Below are positions 40,350-48,761 of a stretch of DNA of 64,000 bases, in pieces (position 1 is the first letter of the stretch; every line of letters begins with the position of its first letter). The notes below the pieces were generated by a model that made no database searches, had not been told where the DNA came from, and saw nothing but the letters and a program-made list of their open reading frames with translations. The stretch spans positions 1 to 64,000 of the forward strand of contig CAKSEE010000006.1 in the NCBI GenBank assembly GCA_934446455.1, given 5' to 3'. Origin of the DNA: an uncultured Oscillospiraceae bacterium. Lineage in GTDB: Bacteria; Bacillota; Clostridia; Oscillospirales; Ruminococcaceae. The position numbers and the translations under genes are program-made.

Positions 40350-41960
40350 TTATTCAGCCAGCAGCTTCTGCCTGAATACGTCCGCGAGAAGCTCGCGCCT
40401 GCCCGTTAAATACTCGTAGTCGCCGCCGTTCGGGTAAAGCCCGAACATCGGCTCATGATATGCGTGGTAGCTGAAGCTTACGCCGTTCTCGTCAAGCCAG
40501 TCCAGAACGTCCGCAGCCCACCGCTCGCCGCCGGGCGCGCCCGCCGAGGCGTTGTCCGCGCCGAACTCCCCGAGATAAAGCGGGACGTTGTGGCTGCGCG
40601 CAAACTCCGCGCAGCTGTCGAGCCGCTCAAATATGTAGTCCCTGTTTACCGTATAAAAGCTGCGTGCAAGCGCAAGGTCCGCGTTTATGTAAGCGCTGCC
40701 GTCCTGCGCCTCCTTAAGCACATAGCCGCTGAGCGTATAGGTGCAGCCCTCAGACATGGGCACGTTTGCAAAAGCAGCCGAAAAGCTGCCGGAGTTTCCG
40801 CTTATCTTAAGGCAGCCGAGCGCCGTGCGCCCGTGCGCCGCGTCATACTCCGCCGTGCCGCTGCCGTCCGCAGACCATGTGGACGCAGGCTTTTTTTCCT
40901 CGGAAAAGTCCTCGCTCCACACAACGCGCGCGCTGCCGTCCGCAGCCGTTTCGGTGAGCTTAAGGTCGTCGTAATACGCGGCTCCGTCCCCGAGATTCCA
41001 GGCGCCCGGTGCGGGGGTAAGAACGTTCGCCGCCTCGTCTGCGGAAAGCGCCGCGCTCTCAAAGTAATGCCAACCGCCGCCCGCGTCGCTGCTTTCAAGC
41101 CCCTCGCTCCTGACATACCAGCTTATATAGTCCTCCGCGCGCAGGGTCGGGTCGGGGTAAACCACGTTGTCGCCCGCGCTCTGGTGCGTAAAGAAAAACG
41201 GCTCGTAGAAATGCGACTCGTACACCGCAAGCGGGTCGTCCACAAGAGCGCGCAGCTCGCAGGGTACTTCCCATTCGGTCTTGCCCGTCGTCATGTCCCT
41301 GACGGCGCACACGCCCTCTATAAAAAGCAGGTGGCGGCTGTCGTAGCGCCGTATCTCGTCGGTTATGCGCTGCATAAGCTCGTCGCACTGCGCAACCGTT
41401 TTTTCCATTGTGGAAAGCTTGGGCACGACAGGCTCGTTTATCAGCCCGTAGCCTATAACGGCGGTTTCGTCCGCACAGCGCTTTGCAATTTCGCCCCAGA
41501 GCGCCGTAAGCCGCTTCTTGTTCTCCTCGTCCGTCCAGAGCGCCATGCCGTTTCCCTGCGACTGGTAGCCGCCCTGCGGGTAGTGCATATTGAGTATAAG
41601 CCCTATGCCGTACTTTTCAGCCCACGCTATGTTCTGCGCGAGCATTTCAAAGCCCTCGTCCATGTAGGTATAGGGAGCGTCGTCGCTCTCAAACCAGCGG
41701 TAGTTCAGAAAAAAACGCACCGAGTTGAACCCCAGCTCCGACAGCTCCCTGTAGCTGTCCTCGCTGTGGTGGCGGTAGACCTCGTTTATGTCGTTAGTCC
41801 ACACGCTGTTGCCAAAGCATATCCCCTTAAACACCGCCTTTTCGCCCTGCGAATCGACAATGTCCTGCCCGCGCACGCTGTAAAAGCCCTCCTGCGCAGG
41901 CGCGCCGCAGGTCGCCGCCGCTGTGAGCGTCAGCAGCAGCGCAAGCAATTTCTTTATCAT
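40350..41960 (-). CDS. GH5 hydrolase with a domain inserted in its catalytic barrel
   Basis: A 536-residue secreted enzyme with a signal peptide (LLALLLTLTAAATCGA). The barrel starts with GFNSVRFFLNYRWF and carries acid/base E176 (YGLINEPVV) and nucleophile E465 (LYLGEFGAD). The two glutamates are 289 residues apart, far more than the ~120-130 of the other GH5 enzymes here. Residues about 290-435 (NLGDGAAYYDDLKLTETAAD, GCTYTLSGYVLKEAQDGSAY) look like a carbohydrate-binding beta-sandwich placed inside the barrel. The substrate is not known; a beta-glucan or beta-mannan is likely from the family. Its ATG overlaps the stop of the thioesterase gene (ATGA). Confidence 0.87.
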   Translation of the reverse strand: MIKKLLALLLTLTAAATCGAPAQEGFYSVRGQDIVDSQGEKAVFKGICFGNSVWTNDINEVYRHHSEDSYRELSELGFNSVRFFLNYRWFESDDAPYTYMDEGFEMLAQNIAWAEKYGIGLILNMHYPQGGYQSQGNGMALWTDEENKKRLTALWGEIAKRCADETAVIGYGLINEPVVPKLSTMEKTVAQCDELMQRITDEIRRYDSRHLLFIEGVCAVRDMTTGKTEWEVPCELRALVDDPLAVYESHFYEPFFFTHQSAGDNVVYPDPTLRAEDYISWYVRSEGLESSDAGGGWHYFESAALSADEAANVLTPAPGAWNLGDGAAYYDDLKLTETAADGSARVVWSEDFSEEKKPASTWSADGSGTAEYDAAHGRTALGCLKISGNSGSFSAAFANVPMSEGCTYTLSGYVLKEAQDGSAYINADLALARSFYTVNRDYIFERLDSCAEFARSHNVPLYLGEFGADNASAGAPGGERWAADVLDWLDENGVSFSYHAYHEPMFGLYPNGGDYEYLTGRRELLADVFRQKLLAE

Positions 41961-42391
41961 GCGTCCTCCTCGTCAAGCCGGGCGTTTTCAGCCATCGTGC
42001 GGTAAAGCACGGGCATTTTCTTCGCCATGTTAAGTGGGCGGAAGGTCTGCGCGTCCACAAAGCCGTGGCTGCTTGTACCCGTGCATAAAAGCGCGCCGCT
42101 TTTCGCGTTCACCGCCTCGTAGGAAAACTCTATGCGCGCAGGCGTAAGTCGCGTTATTTTCGAGGTTATCGCAATAACGTCGTCATATTTGGCGGGGGCG
42201 CGGTAGCGGCAGCTTATGCCCGTTACGGGCAGCATTACCCCGCCCTTTTCCATGTCGGAATAGCTCATGCCCGCCGCCTTGATGTAATCGGTGCGCGCAA
42301 TCTCAAACCACACGGGGTAAACCGCATGGTGAACAACGCCCATGCAGTCCGTTTCGGCGTAGCGTACTGTTACCTCGGTCTTATGCGCCAT
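41957..42391 (-). CDS. YbgC/FadM-type acyl-CoA thioesterase
   Basis: A 144-residue hotdog-fold thioesterase (VTVRYAETDCMGVVHHAVYP with the catalytic-type Asp, VWFEIARTDYIKAAG). It hydrolyses short or aromatic acyl-CoA. GAGAGAGG lies before the ATG. It is sandwiched between an SDR and a GH5 gene in one operon, with tight coupling to both; why a thioesterase is there is not clear. Confidence 0.88.
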   Translation of the reverse strand: MAHKTEVTVRYAETDCMGVVHHAVYPVWFEIARTDYIKAAGMSYSDMEKGGVMLPVTGISCRYRAPAKYDDVIAITSKITRLTPARIEFSYEAVNAKSGALLCTGTSSHGFVDAQTFRPLNMAKKMPVLYRTMAENARLDEEDA

Positions 42392-42393
42392 GG

Positions 42394-43161
42394 TCAGAAC
42401 CTCTCTCTCGACGACTGGAAAAGCCTTGTGAAGTATGCAAGCACACCCTCGGGAACAAGCCTTAAGAGCGCTATTCCCACGCGCTCAACTGGGTCCGTCG
42501 TTATAAGCAGCCTCCCCGCGAACATCTCGCACACCGCCTTTTCCGCAACCTGCGCGCTCGGCATGGGCTGCACGGCAAAGCGCACCCTCGCCGTGTCGAT
42601 AAACTCCGTTGCAACGGGCCCCGGGCAGAGCATGGAAAGGTGAACGTCGCTGTGTTCCGCGCGCATCTCCTCTGCAACCGCCTGCGTCATGCGCACAACG
42701 TAAGCCTTGCTTGCATAGTACGACGAAAAGCACGGTCCCGCCATAAATCCTGCAAGGCTCGCGGTGTTGAGGATATAGCCGTAGTTGCGCTTTCTGAAAT
42801 CCCGCAAAAACAGCTTGAAAAGAATGTGGAACGCCACAACGTTCACGTCGAGCATAGAAAGCTCGCGGTCGAGGTCGGTGTCGCAAAGCTCCCCGAAAAC
42901 GCCGAAGCCCGCGTTGTTCACGAATATGTCTATGTCGTATTTCTTAACGCGGCGGTAAAGCTCGATACACTGCTTTCTGTCCGAAAGGTCGGCTGCAATG
43001 TACATCGCCTTTACGCCGTATTTTTCCGTAAGCTCCTCCTTAAGCTCGCGCAGCCTGTCCACGCGCCTTGCGGTGAGTATAACGTTTATCCCGTGCTTCG
43101 CGAGCGAGCGCGCCATGTCACGCCCGAGCCCCGAGCTTGCACCTGTTACCAAAGCTATCAT
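42394..43161 (-). CDS. Short-chain dehydrogenase/reductase
   Basis: A 255-residue classical SDR. The cofactor motif is VTGASSGLGRDMARSLAKHG, followed by NNAGFGVFG and the catalytic set S...YYASKAYV. The C-terminal extension (RLVPEGVLAYFTRLFQSSR) is hydrophobic, as in the DltE/YqjQ-like group. NAD(P) is used, with a C14 or lipid-like substrate only guessed. GGAGG precedes the ATG. Confidence 0.9.
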   Translation of the reverse strand: MIALVTGASSGLGRDMARSLAKHGINVILTARRVDRLRELKEELTEKYGVKAMYIAADLSDRKQCIELYRRVKKYDIDIFVNNAGFGVFGELCDTDLDRELSMLDVNVVAFHILFKLFLRDFRKRNYGYILNTASLAGFMAGPCFSSYYASKAYVVRMTQAVAEEMRAEHSDVHLSMLCPGPVATEFIDTARVRFAVQPMPSAQVAEKAVCEMFAGRLLITTDPVERVGIALLRLVPEGVLAYFTRLFQSSRERF

Positions 43162-43202
43162 TTTATCTGTTCCTCCGTCGGATAATGCAATTATTGTCTT
43201 AA

Positions 43203-44705
43203 TCAGAACGCCGTCATCCTGAACGGCGCGAGCGGCAGCCCATAGCGCCCGTAAACAGGCACCTCGCCATAGTTCGTCCAGAGATATCTTACCCCGCGCG
43301 GCTGCGTGATATTCTGCGCGAAAACGCGTATCTTCGCGCCCTCAAGCTCAAACTGCGCAGGAACGTACTTCCCGTCCTCGCCGCATATCTCGAAGCACGG
43401 CGCCTCGCACTTGAGCACAAAGCCGCCGCCCGCGTGCCTGAACGAGATAACAACGTCGTTCCCGCGCCACAGCGCCCTGTCCGCCACGGGCGCGTTCGCC
43501 CCGTCGCAACCGCCGTAGAACCGCGCAAGCGCCTGTAACGCAAAGCGGTGTCCCACGGGCTTTTTGTTCTTCGGGTGTATCTCGTTGAACTCGCCGCAGT
43601 CGATAAGCACGGCGATTCCCATGTTCTTTACGGTGTTGAACGCCCTCATCTGCGCCTCGCGGATAAGGCACCAGTTCTTCCTGTCCTCGTCGGCGCTCCA
43701 GCGGTGCATGGGAAGCTGCGCGCAGATAAACGGCAGCCTGTCGTCGTGCCAGTCCTCGCGCCAGTTGCGTATAAGCTGCGTAAAGAGCGTGTAGTACATC
43801 TCGGGACGGTGGTCGTCGCTCTCCCCCTGATAGTAGATGAAGCCCTTAATCGTGTACGGGCATACGCGCTCTATCATGCTCTCATGCAGAACGCCGGGCG
43901 ACATGGGGTTCACGGGGGCGGCGGGACCGGGATAGAGGTTAGGCCCGCAGTATTCAAGGCAGCCGTCCCATGTGGGGTCGGGCGTGTTGGCGTAGTATTC
44001 CGCGCTCTTCTTCTCCCACGCGGAGTGGTACTGCTGATACTCGCGGTACGCCTTTACAAGCTCCTCGCGCGTCTTTCCCGCTACCGCCCTGTCGTATTCC
44101 CCGAAATAGACCGCCGTTTCGCCGCGGGCGTATTCGCGCTTCATCCACGCGCTTGCGGAAGTGCCGCCCCAGTTGCAGCCGATTATGCCGACCGTAACGC
44201 CAAGGCGCTGCGAGAGCTCCTTTGCGAAAAAGTAGCCCACAGCGCTCCACGCGCGTGCGCTCTGCTTGTCAGAGAACGGCCGCCATGCGCTGTTTCGCTC
44301 GCACTCCTCAAAATCGTCGTCGCCGAGGGCGCGCTTCGGCGTGTAGTAAAAGCGCACGTTCACATCGCCGTCGTGTTCGATTGCGTCCATGCCGCCCGTG
44401 CAGTTCTGAAGCTCGTACTCCATGTTGCTCTGCCCGCCCGCAAGCCACACCTCGCCTATAGCAACGTTTGTGAACGTAAGCGTCTGCGCGCCGCACGTCA
44501 CGGTCATTTCCACGCCCGTGCGCTCAGACATCGGCGGGAGCACCGCAAGCCACCTGCCGCCGCGCACAGTGCAGCTCGCCGTGCTGCCGCAAAGGCTTAC
44601 AGTAACAACGCTGCCATCCTCGCCCGTGCCGAATACGTTTATGTTCTTGCCGCGCTGTAACACCATGTCGTTGCTGAACACCGCAGCCGTTCTGAATCCG
44701 CTCAT
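43203..44705 (-). CDS. SGNH-type sialate/xylan O-acetylesterase
   Basis: A 500-residue esterase of the sialate O-acetylesterase (DUF303) family. The N-terminal ~85 residues are a beta-sandwich (FSNDMVLQRGKNINVFGTGE). The SGNH core shows the nucleophile block LAGGQSNMEYEL (Ser93), the later IYYQGESDD and the Asp-His-type block EIHPKNKKPVGHRFA. Enzymes of this family remove acetyl groups from xylan side chains or sialic acids; with GH5 and GH43 nearby, hemicellulose de-acetylation is more likely. No signal peptide is seen, so it may act on imported oligosaccharides. It heads the operon and carries a cre-like operator at its promoter. Confidence 0.88.
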   Translation of the reverse strand: MSGFRTAAVFSNDMVLQRGKNINVFGTGEDGSVVTVSLCGSTASCTVRGGRWLAVLPPMSERTGVEMTVTCGAQTLTFTNVAIGEVWLAGGQSNMEYELQNCTGGMDAIEHDGDVNVRFYYTPKRALGDDDFEECERNSAWRPFSDKQSARAWSAVGYFFAKELSQRLGVTVGIIGCNWGGTSASAWMKREYARGETAVYFGEYDRAVAGKTREELVKAYREYQQYHSAWEKKSAEYYANTPDPTWDGCLEYCGPNLYPGPAAPVNPMSPGVLHESMIERVCPYTIKGFIYYQGESDDHRPEMYYTLFTQLIRNWREDWHDDRLPFICAQLPMHRWSADEDRKNWCLIREAQMRAFNTVKNMGIAVLIDCGEFNEIHPKNKKPVGHRFALQALARFYGGCDGANAPVADRALWRGNDVVISFRHAGGGFVLKCEAPCFEICGEDGKYVPAQFELEGAKIRVFAQNITQPRGVRYLWTNYGEVPVYGRYGLPLAPFRMTAF

Positions 44706-44744
44706 ATCTCAAATGTCCTTTCGCCTGCTTTTGTGGGAGTTTTC

Positions 44745-44758
44745 TGAAAACGTTCCCA
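44745..44758 (-). promoter_or_regulatory. cre-like operator over the start point of the esterase operon
   Basis: Read leftward it is TGGGAACGTTTTCA, one mismatch from the cre consensus TGNAARCGNWWWCA and centred on AACGTT. It starts five bases downstream of the -10 box. Confidence 0.65.
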
Positions 44759-44763
44759 TTCTT

Positions 44764-44792
44764 ATTTTACAGCTTTATCTCACGAATGTCAA
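44764..44792 (-). promoter_or_regulatory. Promoter of the esterase-SDR-thioesterase-GH5-CotH operon
   Basis: Leftward TTGACA (44792-44787), 17 bases, TAAAAT (44769-44764). Confidence 0.85.
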
Positions 44793-44912
44793 GGCATATT
44801 TATAAGCTGCTGCGAAAAACCCCCCGATGTGGGTTTTCCGCCGAAACATCTCAGCTGCGAGCGGACATTTTTCAAAAAAACGTTATATTCCAGAAAAATT
44901 TGCGAAAAGGGC

Positions 44913-44941
44913 TTGAAAACCTACTAAACCTATGGTAGAAT
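44913..44941 (+). promoter_or_regulatory. Promoter of rrf2-mnmA with overlapping operator
   Basis: TTGAAA (44913-44918), 17 bases, TAGAAT (44936-44941). The spacer and -10 contain an 18-bp dyad, CTACTAAACCTATGGTAG (44921-44938), with matching ends CTAC/GTAG, similar in style to Rrf2/IscR operators. Confidence 0.7.
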
Positions 44942-44984
44942 AGTAAATAGAGGCTTACGGAAGCCTGCAAAGGAGCGAATGAAC

Positions 44985-45416
44985 ATGAAAATATCTACCA
45001 AGGGGCGCTATGCCCTGCGTATGCTTTTAGACCTTGCCCAGCATTCCTCAGAGGGATACATCGCCCTCAGGGATATAGCCGAGCGGCAGGGAATATCCAA
45101 AAAATACCTTGAGCAGATAGTGCCGCTGCTCAACAAAGCGGAGCTTCTGCGCACCAACCGCGGCTATCAGGGCGGCTATGCGCTTTCAAAGGACCCGTCG
45201 AAATACACCGTGGGCGAGATACTGCGCGTGACGGAGGGCAGCCTGTGCCCAGTGTCCTGCTTGCAGGTAGAGCCAAACGACTGCCCGCGCCGCGCCGACT
45301 GCCCCACGCTTCCCATATGGGAGGGGCTGTACAGAGTGGTAACCGAGTATCTTGACGGCATAACGCTTGCGGACATTATGGACAGCACAATGGCAGGCAA
45401 CGACTTCTGCATCTGA
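44985..45416 (+). CDS. Rrf2/IscR-family transcriptional regulator
   Basis: A 143-residue winged-helix regulator. The N-terminal motif KISTKGRYALRMLLDLAQH and the recognition region AERQGISKKYLEQIVPLLNK are typical, followed by RTNRGYQGGYALSKDPSKYT. Cysteines in CPVSCLQVEPNDCPRRADC suit an Fe-S or redox cluster, as in IscR. The ATG at 44985 has the correct nine-base spacing after AGGAG; an ATG at 44979 is too close. It is co-transcribed with mnmA, whose chemistry needs sulfur, and the dyad in its promoter suggests autorepression. Confidence 0.92.
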   Translation: MKISTKGRYALRMLLDLAQHSSEGYIALRDIAERQGISKKYLEQIVPLLNKAELLRTNRGYQGGYALSKDPSKYTVGEILRVTEGSLCPVSCLQVEPNDCPRRADCPTLPIWEGLYRVVTEYLDGITLADIMDSTMAGNDFCI

Positions 45417-45426
45417 GGGGGCTGCT

Positions 45427-46515
45427 ATGGAAAAGGCACTTATCGCAATGAGCGGCGGCGTGGACAGCTCCGTGTCCGCAGCGCTCATGAAAAGGGCGGG
45501 ATACGAGTGCATAGGCGTTACTATGAAGCTTCACACCGAAAGCGACGCCGTATGCACCGAAAAATCCTGCTGCACCGCAAAGGACGCTGAGGACGCGCGG
45601 AGCGTATGCGCAAGGCTCGGCATGAAATACTATGTGTTCAACTTTACAGACGACTTTGAGCGGCAGGTCATAGGGCGGTTTATCTCCGCCTATGAAAACG
45701 GCTTTACGCCAAACCCCTGTATAGACTGCAACCGCTATATGAAGTTCGACAAGCTGTTCCGCCGTGCGGAGGAGCTTGGCTGCGGCTTTATCGTGACGGG
45801 GCACTACGCGCGCACCCGGTACGACCCGCAGAGCGGCAGGTGGCTGCTTAAGCGCAGCAAAAACCCGGCAAAGGACCAGACCTACGTTCTCTATGCGCTC
45901 ACGCAAAGGCAGCTTGCGCACACAAAATTCCCGCTCGGGGAGTTTTCCGACAAGGAGCAGGTGCGCGCCCTCGCCGCAGAAATGAACCTGCTCAACGCCG
46001 ACAAGCGCGACAGTCAGGACATATGCTTCGTGCCCGACGGCGACTACGCCGCGTTCATCTGCCGCCACACGGGGCGCGAGTACCCCTGCGGCAGTTTTAT
46101 TGACTCCGCGGGGAACGTCCTCGGACAGCACCGCGGCATTATCCGCTACACAATAGGACAGCGCAGGGGTCTGGGGCTGTCCTTTCCGCAGCCCATGTAC
46201 GTGTGCGCAAAGGACATTGCCCGCAATACCATAACCCTGGCGCCCGAAAGCGAGCTTTATTGCAGCGCGCTTTTCGCTGAGGACTTCAACTGGATTTCGC
46301 TCCCCGAGCCCCCGCGCGAGCCGCTGCGCGTTACCGCCATGACGCGCTATCACGCAAAGGAAGCCGCTGCGTTCGTCTGCGCGGACGAAAACGGCAGAGT
46401 GCGCGTGACGTTCGACTCCCCGCAGCGCGCCGTGTGCGCAGGACAGGCGGTGGTGCTTTACAGCGGGGATACCGTTGTGGGCGGCGGCACGATTACAGCC
46501 GTGCAGAAGGCATGA
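45427..46515 (+). CDS. mnmA: tRNA-specific 2-thiouridylase MnmA
   Basis: It thiolates U34 of tRNA-Glu, Gln and Lys. The 362 residues hold the PP-loop (AMSGGVDSSVSAALMKRAG), the catalytic cysteine block NPCIDCNRYMKFDKL, the second cysteine in DSQDICFVPDGDYA, and RYTIGQRRGLGLSF. The ATG at 45427 has GAGGGG five bases upstream. It follows rrf2 by 10 bases and is the last gene of that unit. Confidence 0.96.
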   Translation: MEKALIAMSGGVDSSVSAALMKRAGYECIGVTMKLHTESDAVCTEKSCCTAKDAEDARSVCARLGMKYYVFNFTDDFERQVIGRFISAYENGFTPNPCIDCNRYMKFDKLFRRAEELGCGFIVTGHYARTRYDPQSGRWLLKRSKNPAKDQTYVLYALTQRQLAHTKFPLGEFSDKEQVRALAAEMNLLNADKRDSQDICFVPDGDYAAFICRHTGREYPCGSFIDSAGNVLGQHRGIIRYTIGQRRGLGLSFPQPMYVCAKDIARNTITLAPESELYCSALFAEDFNWISLPEPPREPLRVTAMTRYHAKEAAAFVCADENGRVRVTFDSPQRAVCAGQAVVLYSGDTVVGGGTITAVQKA

Positions 46516-46530
46516 TACACGAAACAGCTA

Positions 46531-46560
46531 TGCGGCGCTTCCGTTTGTGGGAGCGCCGCA
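46531..46560. terminator. Hairpin between convergent mnmA and the DUF378 gene
   Basis: TGCGGCGCTTCC and GGGAGCGCCGCA form an 11-12 bp stem with no strong T run; probably a bidirectional or weak terminator. Confidence 0.55.
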
Positions 46561-46566
46561 GCCGTG

Positions 46567-46767
46567 TTATTCCGTAATTGCGGAATTCTTTCTGAAAAGC
46601 AGCGATATGCACCACGCGGCGGAAAGCGCCACGAGGATATATACAATGCGGCTTATTATAGACGCAGGACCTCCGAACGCCCATGCTACAAGGTCAAACC
46701 GGAAAATACCGACAAGCCCCCAGTTAAGCCCGCCTATTATCAGCACGATAAGTGCGGCAATATCCAT
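46567..46767 (-). CDS. DUF378 membrane protein
   Basis: A 66-residue protein with two membrane helices (IAALIVLIIGGLNWGLVGIF and ISRIVYILVALSAAWCISLL). GGLNWGLVG is the DUF378 (YuzA-type) signature. AAGGAGG lies seven bases before the ATG at 46767, so the longer frame from 46809 is not used. The function is unknown. Confidence 0.87.
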   Translation of the reverse strand: MDIAALIVLIIGGLNWGLVGIFRFDLVAWAFGGPASIISRIVYILVALSAAWCISLLFRKNSAITE

Positions 46768-46922
46768 TTTCGTTCCTCCTTTCGCGCAATAACGCGTTTT
46801 GCGGGACATAATGATATGTCCTCATGCTTATTGTGCGCGCGCCGCAGCTCATTATTTCGGGGAGTTTATGGGCGGTCGTTCGGAATTTTTTGAAAAAATT
46901 TTTGAGAATTTGAAAAAAGCCC

Positions 46923-46951
46923 TTGACAAATCGGGGAGAATGGTGTAAAAT
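46923..46951 (+). promoter_or_regulatory. Promoter of the three-tRNA unit
   Basis: TTGACA (46923-46928), 17 bases, TAAAAT (46946-46951). The sequence between it and 46768 holds only a GGACATA/TATGTCC hairpin. Confidence 0.82.
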
Positions 46952-47005
46952 ATAAAAGTCGTTAAGCGAGAGCATCGAAAGCGGTGGTATCGCCGGTGAT
47001 AACAC

Positions 47006-47081
47006 GGAAGTTTAGCTCAGCTGGGAGAGCATCTGCCTTACAAGCAGAGGGTCATAGGTTCGAGCCCTATAACTTCCACCA
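47006..47081 (+). tRNA. tRNA-Val (anticodon TAC)
   Basis: A complete 76-base cloverleaf: acceptor GGAAGTT with AACTTCC, D-loop AGCTCAGCTGGGAGAGC, anticodon stem TCTGC/GCAGA around CTTACAA, T-loop GGTTCGAGCC, and encoded CCA. Confidence 0.96.
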
Positions 47082-47083
47082 AT

Positions 47084-47160
47084 GGCCTGGTAGTTCAGTT
47101 GGTTAGAACGCCGCCCTGTCACGGCGGAGGTCGTGGGTTCGAGTCCCATCCAGGTCGCCA
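47084..47160 (+). tRNA. tRNA-Asp (anticodon GTC)
   Basis: A 77-base cloverleaf with anticodon loop CTGTCAC between CCGCC and GGCGG, T-arm GTGGGTTCGAGTCCCAT, and encoded CCA. It starts two bases after tRNA-Val ends. Confidence 0.96.
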
Positions 47161-47164
47161 TTAT

Positions 47165-47240
47165 GCGGATTTAGCTCATCTGGTAGAGCGCCACCTTGCC
47201 AAGGTGGAGGTAGCGAGTTCGAGCCTCGTAATCCGCTCCA
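47165..47240 (+). tRNA. tRNA-Gly (anticodon GCC)
   Basis: A 76-base cloverleaf: acceptor GCGGATT with AATCCGC, anticodon loop TTGCCAA between CCACC and GGTGG, T-loop AGTTCGAGCC, and encoded CCA. Confidence 0.96.
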
Positions 47241-47254
47241 TAGATATATAATGA

Positions 47255-47278
47255 AAGCCCCGATGTTCGTCGGGGCTT
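47255..47278 (+). terminator. Hairpin just after the tRNA cluster
   Basis: AAGCCCCGA and TCGGGGCTT around TGTTCG, with a poor T run. Confidence 0.6.
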
Positions 47279-47363
47279 CGGTTTATTGAAAACGCCGGAA
47301 TTGCAAAGCGAATTGACCACAGTCAATCGGAGAGTCAAAAAACAAAAGAATATTCAGGTCTGA

Positions 47364-47394
47364 CCCGCCCTGCCGTTCAGCAGGGCGGGTTTTT
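47364..47394 (+). terminator. Strong terminator downstream of the tRNA cluster
   Basis: CCCGCCCTGC, CGTTCA loop, GCAGGGCGGG, then five T. No further gene lies between 47241 and it. Confidence 0.85.
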
Positions 47395-47455
47395 CGACAA
47401 TCTGACATCGAGAAAAGCTCAGAGCTTCACTCGGTGTTTCTCCTGCAATAACGCT

Positions 47456-48736
47456 TTACTTAAGTGCCGCCAGCGCTCTCGCGCCGATATCCGTGCGGTG
47501 GTGTTCCTTTTCAAAAGAAATGCCGCTTACAGCCCTGTACGCCTTTTCGAGCGCCTCGCTTAGCGTATCCGCCGCTGCGGTAACGCCAAGGACCCTGCCG
47601 CCCGCCGTCACGAACACTCCGCCCTCGAGCTTAGTGCCTGCGTGGTAGACATACGCCCCGTCCGTCTGACCGTTTTCATCAAGGCCGCTTATGGGTTTGC
47701 CCGTTTCGTATTTTTCGGGGTAGCCGCCGCTCGCCATAACAATGCACGCGCAGCTCTTTTCACTCCACTTTATGTCGAGGTCTGCGAGCTTCTCCTCGCG
47801 TACCGCGTCCATGATGTCCACAAGGTCCGTTTCAAGCAGGGGCAGCACCACCTGCGTTTCGGGGTCGCCAAAGCGGCAGTTGTACTCGATTACGCGCGCG
47901 CCGTTGGGAGTAAGCATAAGCCCGAAGTACAGGCAGCCCTTGAACGGCCTGCCCTCAGCCTGCATTGCGGCAATGGTAGGCTTGAATATCTTCTCCTCGC
48001 ACTCACGCTGAAACTCCTTTGTATAGCAGGGGTTGGGCGCTACCGTGCCCATGCCGCCCGTGTTGAGCCCATTGTCGCCGTCGAGAGCGCGCTTGTGGTC
48101 CATGGAGGACACCATGGGCTTTACCGTCCTGCCGTCCGTAAACGCAAGCACCGTTACCTCGGGGCCCGTCATAAACTCCTCTACTACTATCTCGCTGCCG
48201 CTCTTGCCGAACTTGCCGTCAAGCAGCATGGAGCGCACCGCAGCCTCCGCCTCGGCAAAGTCCTTTGCAATAATAACGCCCTTGCCGAGCGCCAGCCCGT
48301 CGCACTTTATTACGGTGGGGTAGCTGTTCTGCGCCTTTATGTAGGCTATCGCCCTGTCGGCGTCCGTAAACGTTTCGTAAGCCGCGGTAGGTATGCCGTA
48401 CTTCTTCATCAGCGCCTTTGAGAACACCTTGCTGCCCTCGAGCATCGCGGCGTTGGCGCGCGGGCCGAACGTCTTAAAGCCGCGCTCCTCCAGCCTGTCC
48501 ACCATGCCCATTACAAGCGGGTCATCGGGCGCTACGAATACATAGTCGGGGCGAAGCTTCTCCGCAAGCCCGATTATGCCGTCAATGTCCGTAGCCTTTA
48601 CGGGAAAGCACTCCGCAAGGCGCGAAATGCCGCCGTTGCCGGGCGCGCAGTAAAGCTTCCCCACACGCTCTGAGCGCGAGAGAGCCTTTATTATCGCGTG
48701 TTCGCGTCCGCCGCCGCCTACTACCAGAATATCCAT
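47456..48736 (-). CDS. purD: Phosphoribosylamine-glycine ligase
   Basis: The 426-residue ATP-grasp enzyme of purine synthesis joins phosphoribosylamine and glycine. The N-terminus MDILVVGGGGREHAIIKALS is characteristic, with the ATP-grasp parts (VIKCDGLALGKGVIIAKDFA, VEEFMTGPEVTVLAFTDG) and GGMGTVAPNPCYT. It follows thiN closely and is probably the last gene of the prkC transcript; other pur genes are not in the window. Confidence 0.97.
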   Translation of the reverse strand: MDILVVGGGGREHAIIKALSRSERVGKLYCAPGNGGISRLAECFPVKATDIDGIIGLAEKLRPDYVFVAPDDPLVMGMVDRLEERGFKTFGPRANAAMLEGSKVFSKALMKKYGIPTAAYETFTDADRAIAYIKAQNSYPTVIKCDGLALGKGVIIAKDFAEAEAAVRSMLLDGKFGKSGSEIVVEEFMTGPEVTVLAFTDGRTVKPMVSSMDHKRALDGDNGLNTGGMGTVAPNPCYTKEFQRECEEKIFKPTIAAMQAEGRPFKGCLYFGLMLTPNGARVIEYNCRFGDPETQVVLPLLETDLVDIMDAVREEKLADLDIKWSEKSCACIVMASGGYPEKYETGKPISGLDENGQTDGAYVYHAGTKLEGGVFVTAGGRVLGVTAAADTLSEALEKAYRAVSGISFEKEHHRTDIGARALAALK

Positions 48737-48761
48737 GTCGTCCTGTTCCTTTCGTCTGCCT

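Noticed and set aside
46980..47005. T-box-like word AAAGCGGTGGTATCGCC before the tRNA cluster
   Set aside because: The leader from the promoter is only ~50 bases, with no Stem I or terminator, so it is chance similarity.
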